Source: Alphaproteobacteria bacterium RIFCSPLOWO2_01_FULL_40_26 (lineage in GTDB: Bacteria > Pseudomonadota > Alphaproteobacteria > Rickettsiales > UBA1997). Taken from it: a DNA stretch of 35,144 nt. A program made the position numbers and the translations under genes. Shown piece after piece: positions 1-9,100 of the stretch; positions within the stretch are counted from its first letter, which is position 1, and each line of letters opens with the position of its first letter. The stretch lies in the NCBI GenBank assembly GCA_001767955.1, contig MEMO01000035.1, positions 21,436-56,579 of the forward strand, written 5' to 3'. The notes beneath the pieces are model-generated. The model saw nothing but the letters and a program-made list of their open reading frames with translations, did not search any database and was not told the origin of the DNA.

Positions 1-17
1 CTCTTTTTCAAAGAGGG
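1..17. repeat. 3' end of a palindromic repeat copy cut by the window edge
   Basis: These 17 bases are identical to the last 17 bases of the two complete copies that follow (ending at 160 and 298). They therefore look like the tail of a third tandem copy that begins outside the window. Confidence 0.7.
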
Positions 18-29
18 TTTTGAACCAAA

Positions 30-160
30 CCTCCTTTGAAAAAGGAGGTGGCGCGAAGCGCCGGAGGATTTGTGGAGACAAACTTTAAATTAGAGTTTGT
101 CTATCTCAAATCACCCGTCATCGCACTTACGTGCGATGCCACCCTCTTTTTCAAAGAGGG
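30..160. repeat. Palindromic repeat, copy A (about 131 bp)
   Basis: The ends are inverted repeats of about 23 bp: CCTCCTTTGAAAAAGGAGG on the left, and GCCACCCTCTTTTTC running to AAAGAGGG on the right. Inside are further hairpins: GGCGCGAAGCGCC, a central stem around TGGAGACAAACT/AGTTTGTCTATCTC, and ATCGCACTTACGTGCGAT. The element is followed almost directly by copy B in the same orientation. It has no coding capacity. It lies downstream of the minus-strand gene ending at 301 and could act as a transcription terminator, which is inference. Confidence 0.8.
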
Positions 161-164
161 CTAA

Positions 165-298
165 CCTCCTTTGAAAAAGGAGGTGGCGCGGAGCGCCGGA
201 GGATTTTTGGGAGATAAACTCCAATTCAAAGTTTTTGTCTCCCAAAAATCACCCGTCATCGCACTTACGTGCGATGCCACCCTCTTTTTCAAAGAGGG
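165..298. repeat. Palindromic repeat, copy B (about 134 bp)
   Basis: This copy has the same ends and the same GCGC and ATCGCACTTACGTGCGAT hairpins as copy A, 4 bp further on. The central stem differs in sequence from copy A (TTTTTGGGAGAT against the complement of GTCTCCCAAAAA), yet both versions remain largely self-complementary. That points to selection or a replication mechanism that keeps the fold. The right end at 298 abuts the stop codon (301-303, minus strand) of the neighbouring gene. Confidence 0.8.
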
Positions 299-300
299 TT

Positions 301-708
301 TTACTTGCCCAATGCACTCATCAAAATTTTGTAAAGAAATCCGTTTAGCATCTCCATAATTGCCGGGCCAAATTTGATCAAACCGATGGAAAAAATCACC
401 ATCACTGAAATCACCACGACATATTTCAAAGCATTTTCCATGAATAATTTTTTCATCATCTCGGTTTGATCTTGTTGCGCCGCCTTGTTGCGCGAAGCCT
501 TTTTTGCCTCTTCGAGTTGTTCCTCTTCGGTCATCTCTTCCTGATTTTGCTCTTCACCTTCCTTGTTTTCATCTTCCTGATTTTGTGCGGCAGAATCTTC
601 TTTCTTCGCCGATTTTTGCGATTTGGCGGCAGAAGTTTTTTTGCTAGATTTTTCGCTGATTTGCTTTTTCATGAAAGAGAAAAGCAAGTCTTTGTTTTGC
701 TTAGACAT
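301..708 (-). CDS. Small membrane-anchored hypothetical protein with a charged, low-complexity N-terminal half
   Basis: A 135-residue protein I do not recognise. Residues 1-35 are Lys/Ser rich. Residues 35-80 are dominated by Glu, Gln, Lys and Asn (for example EDENKEGEEQNQEE) and likely disordered or coiled coil. Residues 90-112 (YVVVISVMVIFSIGLIKFG) form one convincing transmembrane helix, followed by a short amphipathic tail ending in LGK. This gives a C-terminally anchored topology. The start is the ATG at 708. The gene is divergent from the znuB-like gene, with a 15-bp inverted repeat between them. The stop codon lies next to the palindromic repeat array. No enzymatic motif is visible. 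Confidence 0.6.
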   Translation of the reverse strand: MSKQNKDLLFSFMKKQISEKSSKKTSAAKSQKSAKKEDSAAQNQEDENKEGEEQNQEEMTEEEQLEEAKKASRNKAAQQDQTEMMKKLFMENALKYVVVISVMVIFSIGLIKFGPAIMEMLNGFLYKILMSALGK

Positions 709-726
709 AGACGAAATTATGAATTT

Positions 727-780
727 ATGATTTACGATTTACGAATCATGAACCTCTCGCAAATCGTAAATCGTAAATTT
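727..780. repeat. Short inverted repeat between divergent genes
   Basis: GATTTACGATTTACGA on the left is complementary to the sequence AATCGTAAATCGTAAA on the right, separated by about 20 bp. Each arm is itself a tandem of a 7-8 bp unit (ATTTACG). It fills almost the whole 74-bp gap between the minus-strand gene starting at 708 and the plus-strand gene starting at 783, so it overlaps any promoters there. Repeat, operator or hairpin cannot be separated by sequence alone. Confidence 0.6.
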
Positions 781-782
781 TC

Positions 783-1574
783 ATGGAATCATTCCTTCTC
801 TTCCCTCTCCTCGCTATAATCCTAATCTCAACAGCCTCATCTATTCTCGGCGTTTTCGTATTGTGGAAAAAATTGGCATATTTTGGCGATGCCTTGTCGC
901 ACGCAATTCTGTTTGGATTAATATGCGGCGCATTTTTTGAAATAAACCAGATTTTTGCTTTGATGATATTTGCCATAATTTTTGCCGGCGCGGTTTCTTC
1001 TCTGTCGCAAAATCGTTATTTCAACAAGGGAACAATTGTGATGATTCTGTCATATTTTTGTGTCGCTTTGGCGATAGTTTTAAATGATGTTTTTTCCTCC
1101 GGTTTTAATTTTACATCCTACATTTTCGGCGATGTTCTTACCGTGGGAAGCACTGAAATCACAGCGCTTACAGCAATCACGTGCTCAACAATTTTTTATT
1201 CAATTTTTGCCTTCAGAAAAATTCTTTTGATCAACGCCAATCCCGATCTGGCAAAAATTTCGGGAATCAAAACTGAAAGATGGAACGCATCTTTTCTGAT
1301 TTTATTAAGCCTCACCATCGCTTTTTCAGTGCAAATTGTCGGAATTTTGCTGATGACCGCGCTTCTGATTTTGCCTGCTTCAATCGCAAGAATTTTTTCT
1401 ACGTCAGCAAAACAAATGATGGTTTTAAGCCTGATTATTGGCATCACAATTTCCGCCACTTCTTTTGCAATCGCAAACCGGTTCAACCTCACTTTGGGCC
1501 CGACAATCATTGTGATTTTTGGCATTATTTTTTTTCTCTCCCTGATTCGTGAAAAACTTCGTGAAAAACTTTGA
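783..1574 (+). CDS. znuB: Metal ABC transporter permease, ZnuB-like
   Basis: A 263-residue, highly hydrophobic protein of the ABC-3 family (ZnuB/MntB/TroC). It would form the membrane channel of a zinc or manganese importer in the inner membrane. The family landmark is seen at residues 28-42 (WKKLAYFGDALSHAI), matching the conserved GDALSHA segment. About eight transmembrane segments follow, and the loop NPDLAKISGIKTERWN matches the cytoplasmic coupling region. The length is typical. The ATPase (ZnuC) and binding protein (ZnuA) genes are not in the window. The start is ATG 783. The 3' end overlaps the candidate start of hemH by 26 bp, suggesting translational coupling. Zinc is the likeliest substrate, but the sequence does not exclude manganese. 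Confidence 0.85.
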   Translation: MESFLLFPLLAIILISTASSILGVFVLWKKLAYFGDALSHAILFGLICGAFFEINQIFALMIFAIIFAGAVSSLSQNRYFNKGTIVMILSYFCVALAIVLNDVFSSGFNFTSYIFGDVLTVGSTEITALTAITCSTIFYSIFAFRKILLINANPDLAKISGIKTERWNASFLILLSLTIAFSVQIVGILLMTALLILPASIARIFSTSAKQMMVLSLIIGITISATSFAIANRFNLTLGPTIIVIFGIIFFLSLIREKLREKL

Positions 1575-2676
1575 AAAAAAAACCGCAATTGTTTTGTTCA
1601 ATCTTGGCGGACCGGATAAAATTTCAGCGGTCAAACCTTTTTTGTTCAACCTATTCAACGATAACGCAATCATCAACCTTCCACAACCTTTGCGCTTTCT
1701 TTTGGCAAAATTTATCTCGGCAAAAAGATCAAAAAAAACCCAAAAAATTTATGAACAAATCGGCGGCAAATCACCGCTTTTGGAAATCACGCTTTCACAA
1801 GCACATTCGCTTGAATATGAGCTTTCTTTTTTTGGTAATTTCAAAGTTTTTGTGGCGATGCGTTATTGGCATCCGCTAGCATGTGAAGTAGCAAAGGAAG
1901 TTGAAAAATATCAGCCGGATCAGGTGATTTTATTGCCGCTTTATCCACAATTTTCTTCAGCAACCAGTGCATCTTCGATTAAGAATTTTTTACAAAATTT
2001 TTCTGCAAAAATTCCGATAAAAACAATTTGCTGCTATCACGAAGAGCCGGATTTTATCAAATCGCACACTTTTCTAATCAGGCAAAAAATTGCTGAATTT
2101 TATGACGGCAATTTCGACAAATTACGTTTTTTATTTTCTGCCCACGGTTTGCCACAAAAGCTGATCAACAAAGGTGATCCCTACGTTTTTCAAATCAATC
2201 AAACCGCCGCGGCAATTGTAAAAAATCTTGGCGATGTTGCCCATGTCGCAAATCAACTTTCTGAAAAATCCGAATCCTTTATTTGCAATAACTCGTCGAG
2301 TTTAAAAATGGTAAGAAATGGGGATTTGCGACAGTCTCATATTGATTTCAGAATCTGCTATCAGTCAAAAGTTGGTCCTTTGCAATGGACACAACCAAGC
2401 CTTGAACACGAGCTTGGCAAGGCAATTCTGGATAAAAAAATTCCGGTAATAATTCCGATTTCTTTTGTTTCCGAACATTGCGAAACCTTGTTCGAGCTTG
2501 ATGTAAAATATAAAAACCTGGCATATCAGCTCGGCACAAAAAATTATCTGCGCGTGCCGGCATTAAACATCGAGGGACATTTCATCAAAGCTTTGGCAAA
2601 AATGGTGAGAAATGCTGATGATTTGCAAACAAAAATCTGTCCGAAAAATTTCAAATTATGTTTCAAAAATGATTGA
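1549..2676 (+). CDS. hemH: Ferrochelatase with an in-frame palindromic-element insertion
   Basis: The last step of heme synthesis: insertion of Fe2+ into protoporphyrin IX. Family landmarks are the N-terminal AIVLFNLGGPD, GGKSPLL, the SAHGLP motif with the metal-binding/catalytic His, SKVGPLQW, and FVSEHCETL with the catalytic Glu. At 375 residues it is about 30-35 longer than usual. The excess lies at about residues 232-264 (HVANQLSEKSESF to NGDLRQSH), between the helix after SAHGLP and the strand DFRICYQSKVG. That segment is encoded exactly by a palindromic repeat found twice elsewhere in the window. No ATG lies before the conserved core. GTG 1549 and GTG 1561 (in frame, within a 12-bp duplication) are both candidates, and 1561 fits family length better. 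It overlaps znuB upstream and ybeY downstream. Confidence 0.93.
   Translation: MKNFVKNFEKKTAIVLFNLGGPDKISAVKPFLFNLFNDNAIINLPQPLRFLLAKFISAKRSKKTQKIYEQIGGKSPLLEITLSQAHSLEYELSFFGNFKVFVAMRYWHPLACEVAKEVEKYQPDQVILLPLYPQFSSATSASSIKNFLQNFSAKIPIKTICCYHEEPDFIKSHTFLIRQKIAEFYDGNFDKLRFLFSAHGLPQKLINKGDPYVFQINQTAAAIVKNLGDVAHVANQLSEKSESFICNNSSSLKMVRNGDLRQSHIDFRICYQSKVGPLQWTQPSLEHELGKAILDKKIPVIIPISFVSEHCETLFELDVKYKNLAYQLGTKNYLRVPALNIEGHFIKALAKMVRNADDLQTKICPKNFKLCFKND
2241..2340 (+). repeat. RPE-like palindromic element, copy 1, in frame inside hemH
   Basis: The roughly 100-bp unit begins CATGTCGCAAATCAAC and ends GGGGATTTGCGACAGTC. The terminal GTCGCAAATC and GATTTGCGAC are perfect complements. The same unit occurs at 16591-16692 and 19636-19737 with only scattered substitutions. 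It is read through in frame by hemH as about 33 residues, without a stop. This is the behaviour described for Rickettsia palindromic elements. Whether this family is related to any named RPE class cannot be settled by eye. Confidence 0.85.
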
Positions 2677-3136
2677 AATTGACATCGCAACTAAAAGCAA
2701 AAAATGGCGCGGGTTGGAAAATCTTGTCAAAAAAACCTGCCTGAAACTAATCCCGATAACCGAGCTAAAAAAACTCCTCAAAAAAAACATCAGGCTTGAG
2801 CTTGCAATTTTGCTGGTTTCGGATCTGCAGATGAAAAAGATCAATTTCAAATTCCGGCAAAAAAACCAGCCAACCAATATCCTTTCTTTTCCGGCTCAAA
2901 CTAAATCCATAGGCAATCACCTGTTTCTAGGCGATATCGTAATTTCCATCGACAGATTACAAAAAGAATCCCTGGCACAAAAGAAAAAATTCGAACATCA
3001 CTTGACGCATTTAATTCTGCACAGCATTTTGCACCTTCTTGGCCATGATCATGAAGATGAAACATCGGCAAAGAAAATGGAAAATCTGGAAATAAAAATC
3101 CTGCAAAAATTAAGAATTAAAAATCCCTATCAGTGA
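2669..3136 (+). CDS. ybeY: Endoribonuclease YbeY (rRNA maturation)
   Basis: A 155-residue metal-dependent endoribonuclease, active in the cytoplasm in 16S rRNA 3'-end maturation and ribosome quality control. The metal-binding motif HSILHLLGHDH is present near residues 118-128 (family consensus HGxLHLxGYDH), preceded by LGDIVIS, which is also typical. The ATG at 2669 is chosen because the upstream in-frame extension lies wholly inside hemH and has no family counterpart. It gives an 8-bp overlap with the hemH stop. The gene ends at TGA 3134-3136, which overlaps the GTG start of the giant gene. In many bacteria ybeY is followed by a corC-type gene, but here it is followed by the giant gene. Confidence 0.92.
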   Translation: MIEIDIATKSKKWRGLENLVKKTCLKLIPITELKKLLKKNIRLELAILLVSDLQMKKINFKFRQKNQPTNILSFPAQTKSIGNHLFLGDIVISIDRLQKESLAQKKKFEHHLTHLILHSILHLLGHDHEDETSAKKMENLEIKILQKLRIKNPYQ

Positions 3137-6100
3137 GAATCTATCGACAGCTGAAAAATATCATTGATCACCTTCCGACTGCCAAGAGAGCCGAAGCCGT
3201 ATTAGCGGCATTTCACTGCAAAGTACACTATAAAGGTTTATCCGCAAAGGAACTTCATGAGGCAATGGCGCTTGCTGCTGCAAAGGCTGGCGGGATTAAA
3301 GAAGCAGACATGCCACAATTTTTACATGATAATTGTGGTTATGAAGAAGGAGATGCGCGGGCGTTATTGGACAGAACCGGAGATTTCAAAACACTGGTTG
3401 ATGAGGCTGTTAGTGACGTTTCCACAGCAAGTCGTAAACAAGAAATTACAGAAATTCTTCCAGAACATGCTGCAATTGACGATGATCCAAAATTTAAAGA
3501 TATTCTAGTCGCTATTGCCCGTTCTTCAGCCAATACTGATCAGGCCTACAGATTCAAACACTTTATCTATGAAATGTATGCCCAACAGCGTGCCTATATC
3601 AGATTTCAACAAGCCGTTGGCAAACATGTAGAAACTCCGGATCAAAGAGTAAGATCGCGCGACTTATTACTCACAGAAGTAGCATCCTACAGCCAAGCAG
3701 TTAGAGACAGAATGAGCGCGGGAACTCAAGAAGATGCCGGCGAGTTTCTGACGCCGCTGTTTGATGCTCTGTATGAAAGCAATCCTTTGTTAGAGGAAAT
3801 GACATCGAAACCGGATGATACTACTCATGCAGAATCAACCGTCCTTACCCCGTGCAATGTTATTCATCTTGATGTTCCGTCAGAAGCGACAACAGTTACA
3901 AAAGTTACAGAAATGTTTACGCAATTCTGCGGGGAAGAAAGAGTCCAGACAGGAAAAATACAACACCGAGAAATCAAAGTAGCACAGCCTACACAGGATG
4001 TGATGGTGATATTGAAGCGCTTTCAATATACAGAAAGAGGAAGTGTAAAAATCAGATACAGAGTCACGCTAGATAATATTTCTTTACCCGTTCAGGAAAC
4101 CGGAGAAAACAAAACATATACAGCAACTGCCTTTGTGGTTCACACAGGAAGCCCATCAAGCGGGCATTATGTGGCATATATCAAGGAAAGCGATGAGAAG
4201 TGGTATTGCTATAATGACAGCAGTAGAACGGAAATATCAGGAGATGCTCTAACCGCAGCAATGGGCGATGCCTATCTGGTGAAATATTCGCCACCGAAAG
4301 CAAACTTGCCAGATAAGCAGGAGGGCACAAAAAACACCGGCAATAGCTGCTATCTCAATGCCGCTTTTGCCTTTGCACTTTCTTTTACTTCTCTGCATGA
4401 AAGCGAGAAGGAGAGAAGAGCTCCTGATTTAGATATCGATGCAGAATCTGGTCTTTTTGATACTGGAGCAGATATAGGAAGTAGGGAGAAAAAAGAGACA
4501 TCGCAATCAACGCAATCAAGATCACGAACATTCAGCAGAAGTAGCAAACCCGCAGCGAAAGATTTAGAAGAAAAAAAACAAGTCAGGGAAGAAAGAGGAA
4601 AAAAATTATTACGTGATTTTAAGGAATTAAGCGACAGCGACGAGATTCATCCGAAATTAAAAGCAATAAGATATCAGGTACAAGTTGCGAGACGTGCTAA
4701 AGAAATAACAGCAACAACCCAAACCCAAATAATGGTGGAGGTGGGGGTGCTGATTCAGGAAATATGTGATAAATATCGCGAATCAGATGACGACATCGTC
4801 AAAGGTGGTTTTCGCGATGAATTGCTGATATGTTTTGATAGGCTTGCAACCTACCTAAAAGCAGATTTCAAGACAATAGCAACGATAAGCGATACAATAA
4901 AAAATGTAAAAAATCTGGTTCCATTTGAAGTGGATACAGCAGCTGAAGATGCAGATATCGCAGGCACAGATGAAGTAAAAAAACGCATCGCCAAAGCGCA
5001 AAAGGCCAGAAAAATTGCGGAAAAAAAACTGGAGGTTGAAACACTTCGGGCCAATATTTATCAGGCTTTTCTTGGCTCATTACCACCAAAGTTGGAAAGA
5101 GACGAAGTTGAAGCAGTTATAGACCTGATTGGAAAGATGAAATTTGTTTCACCGCGCGACATGGGTGAAGAAGGCGAAATAGATGAAGAAGGCAAAGCTT
5201 CCCCTGAACTCAAACATTACAGAATTCTCTGTCTTAAAAATTTCCTCGATCGCGCATATCCAACAAAAGGCGGTGCCACCATATCGGTTGAGGATCTTAA
5301 CCATGTTATCACTTTTATTACCGAACAACATTTAACTCTTGACGAGGTTAAGGAATTACTTGGTGGCTGCAATATTGACTTGTCTACTGAAGAAGTCCAA
5401 ACAGCAATAAGGCAGCTTTACAAACGGCACCTAACCACTGATCTGGAAGCAATACACTGGTATGATGAAGGAGAAACCGACGAAATAACTCAACCTCAAG
5501 GTTACGCCGAATGGGAGGAGCATAAAGTCGAAATAAAAACCTGCGGCCAAACTTTTATAGAAGAGGAAATAAATTCTGTCGCGCTTGAAGCAAAAGATGA
5601 TCTACCTTCATTTTTCGACAAATTAGCCAAAAAGGAAAAAGAGATTTATGAGCGCGAATTGCGCAAGAAAGCGCTTTATTGTCTCTATGAAGTAATCAGG
5701 GAGCAATATGAATATACTGTCGTCGACAAAATCCATTCAAGAAAAGGTTGGTGGGAATCAGGCGCTTCTGATATTGAACGAGCAATACAGGCATTTCCTG
5801 CCTTACTTGATCAACTAAAAAAATTAATTGATCACATCGATGAAGATGAAGCCAAAAAAACAACAGAAAAACTACTGAATAAATTCAGCTTTCTGCGTCA
5901 GGTAAGATTGGAAGACGGGACAGGAAAAAGTAAACTATATGCGGCATTAAGAGCGGTATCGGAAGGAGGCGTCACCTATACTAACGGAAGAACAATAAAC
6001 AAAACAGGCGCCGGCACATTAAGCAAACTGGGAGATTTTTTTATCCCACTAGATTTTTTACCACTGGAAGCGGCAAGATCAGAAGAAGATCAGTATTATG

Positions 6101-9100
6101 AAAGTGTTTATGTAACGTTCGGCGATTTTAGAAGGCTTGAAGACGGAACCGACAAAGGAATCCTGGAATGGAGCCTTGAGTGCATATCAGGCCAAATTAC
6201 AAGATTGGGAGAAGATAAATTTGCTGAAATTGAATTCCAGTTCGATGGAGAACAAACCAAAACCCACAAAGTAGTCGCATATAAAAAAGATGGCGTAAAT
6301 AAATGCAAAGTAATTTTCTACATCAGGGAAAATCCCGGCGAGGAAGAGGAGAGGCTGATTAATGCCTTTGTTGCAAATCACAAAGAATTGCTCGCCAGAA
6401 TTTGCAGCACTCCAAAATATCAAAATTTTGCTGCCGCTTTGGTTGATCTTGCGGAGAAAGGCATAAGCGCAAATGATCTAGCCAGTGGTTATCAGCAATT
6501 ATTCCAACGCGAATATCTGCAGGCCATAGAAAGCGGCAAAAGAGATGTGGTAATGAGCGATGTCATTGATCCGCTCGGATTGCCGGCAATTCTTGATGCC
6601 ATATATCACAAACATATCCATCTCGACCGGCTGGAAGTTTCATTCAGAGCGCAGGCGGTTTTGCTTCCGGAATTGGAAAAATTTTACAGCAAACAAAGGG
6701 ATGAGGATAAATTACCGCCCGCCCATGTTTTTGTTAAAGAGCTGGTTATCAGAGAGGATGAATTTGCCGATAAAAATAACCTAAGGGACTCGCTGTTTTA
6801 TCTGGCAAAACTGGGAATAAAAAAACTGACACTGATTTCTCGCAATCCAAAAGTTTTGAACCACAAGCAACATCAAAATGAAATATTGGAATTATTGCAT
6901 TTCATCGAGAAAAACGAGCTCGACATTGAGCTGGATTATCCATTTTATTATCACCCAAGACAGGAAGAAAAAGATGCAGCAAGAGCGGTTGTAAGAAAAA
7001 TCAGGGCCAAGGCAGCTGATGATGCAGTATCGGAAATAAGCGATGAGGAGGAAGAAACTGATGCAAAAAAACCAGTCGGAAAAGAAGGCGGTGCTGTCAA
7101 AGTCCGATTCGAAGAACGCCCCACAACCTCTCCCGAATCCGTCAAAGGCCATGGCCATGCCAGATTAGTCAGCGGCAAAGCCAGTGTTTCGGTTGAACAA
7201 ACTCAAGCTTTACAACAGGAACAGGAACAGGAGCAGGAACAGGAGCAAGAGGAGGAGATGGATGAAAATCAGCGCTTCAACGAAGATCGTTTAATCAGAC
7301 GCAGAAATATTTATCAAAAATCGCATGGTCCCGGCGGCAAATTAAAATTTCCCGAAACCCTTAAAGCACGAAACGAAGAGGAATTACAAACTGCCTGGGA
7401 TCAAATCACCGGCATGACCGGCATTGCTGGCGATGGCGTAAAATTTGCCGATGAAAGAGCCAGAATCAGCGCGATGACAATCGATGCCGCCGAGATGCTC
7501 TATAGTTATTGGAATGACGGCATATTTGCTCCCGGCCTCAATTTGCTTTATCTGCCGGAAGGTTTCTATCTGTGCAAAAGAGGTGATGACATTGTCCTCG
7601 ATTTCAACATCAGTCGCAAATCGGCAAAATCACCTTATCCCCGCCTCACTTTTGACCGGGTTCGGGAATATGCTTATCATGATGATATATACAACTATGC
7701 AGCGTTGGGAAGGCCTGGATTTCGTAATTATTTGATGGGATGTGTTGGTGCCGATGAAACGAAGCAAAATATTGAAACAAGATACAGCAGATTATTTACA
7801 GACAGAGAAGACTATCAGATACCATTTTTTAAATGCCTCTATCACGGTGATTTAAGCTCTTTAAAAACATTCCTGACAATTTGCGAAAACATCAAACACA
7901 GCGTTGGGGAAGAACGTTTTTCGTTATTTAAACAATTCTTCCTCGATCCGGTTACCGCAAATCAAAATTCCGGCTTTAACTTCTTCATCGAAACCGAGCA
8001 TTTGGAGCTATTAAACCGCTTATGCTCGATGTCAGAAACAGAACAGAATTTTTTCTTTTATCTCGCTGGAAGAAACCGCGAAATAGCGCCAAATTTAAAC
8101 CCATTATATCTGATTGATTCATTCATCGAATTCCGCCGCACATTAGATTCTTTTGGAATAACAGACGAAAATTTTCCGACAAAGTTCGATCTTCAAGGCG
8201 ATGGCGATATGAGGGTGTTGCTGTATCGGATGACAAAAATCCTGACTCATAAAGCATGCGAGGGTAAACGTCCGGAGATTTTGAGACAAATTTGCGCCGG
8301 AGAAATTTCTCTCGCTGAAAAAGGAGCCTATCACGCCTTGTTTGTTGATGGTTTTGAGCAGCTGGATAAGGGTATGGAGTTATCACCTGACAGAATGGGA
8401 AGAACCTATTCTTATGCGAGGTCACTGACAGAATTAAGAAATCTGGATGTAGAATATGCTGAGTTGGCTGTCAATTTCTTGCGCCACATCGCAACTCCCG
8501 TCAAAAACCCAACAGAGAAGAAAATAGTTTTTGAAGAATATACTGATGAATTCGGACACAAGGTTAGCGCACTTGAACAGGCAAAGAATTTTTTGGCAGA
8601 TTTGGAAAATCTCGAGGGTATCGGGGAAGACAAGGGTATCGGAAAAGACAAGGGTATCGGGGAAGAAGATAAAAAAAATCTATTAAAGCTGCTTATCGAT
8701 TTTCCACCGCAGCAACATTACAGAAAAGGATATATCGATTTCCTTTATTTTATTATTAAAAGCAAAATTCCTTCATTTTGTCAATTATGCGAAACCATCA
8801 AAGACAATAAACCAAGCTTTGATGATCTGGCCTTTATCGCTGCTGCAACTCAAAAATATCCGAATGATAAAGTAAGAGTATTCACCGAAAATTTGACAAA
8901 AACCAAAGGTCACGATTGGAAATTTTATTCCAGAATTTTTCAAAATATTGCAGCGAGAACATCAGAATTTTTTGATTTCAATGAAGCTTTCAAACTTCTT
9001 GAACCTGGATGCAACCCAAGCACCGAAACAGACTTATTTCCCCAGATTTTCACTCTACTAACTCTTGTTCGAATCAGATACACATCAGAACAGTTGGATG

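Noticed and set aside
1-300. A short protein-coding gene in the repeat array (plus strand, 171-359)
   Set aside because: The frame is built mostly of the palindromic repeat and runs into the opposite-strand gene; there is no sign of coding beyond chance.
7201-7260. The Gln/Glu run as a functional polyglutamine domain
   Set aside because: It is a short low-complexity stretch of alternating Glu and Gln codons, likely a linker; no specific function can be supported.
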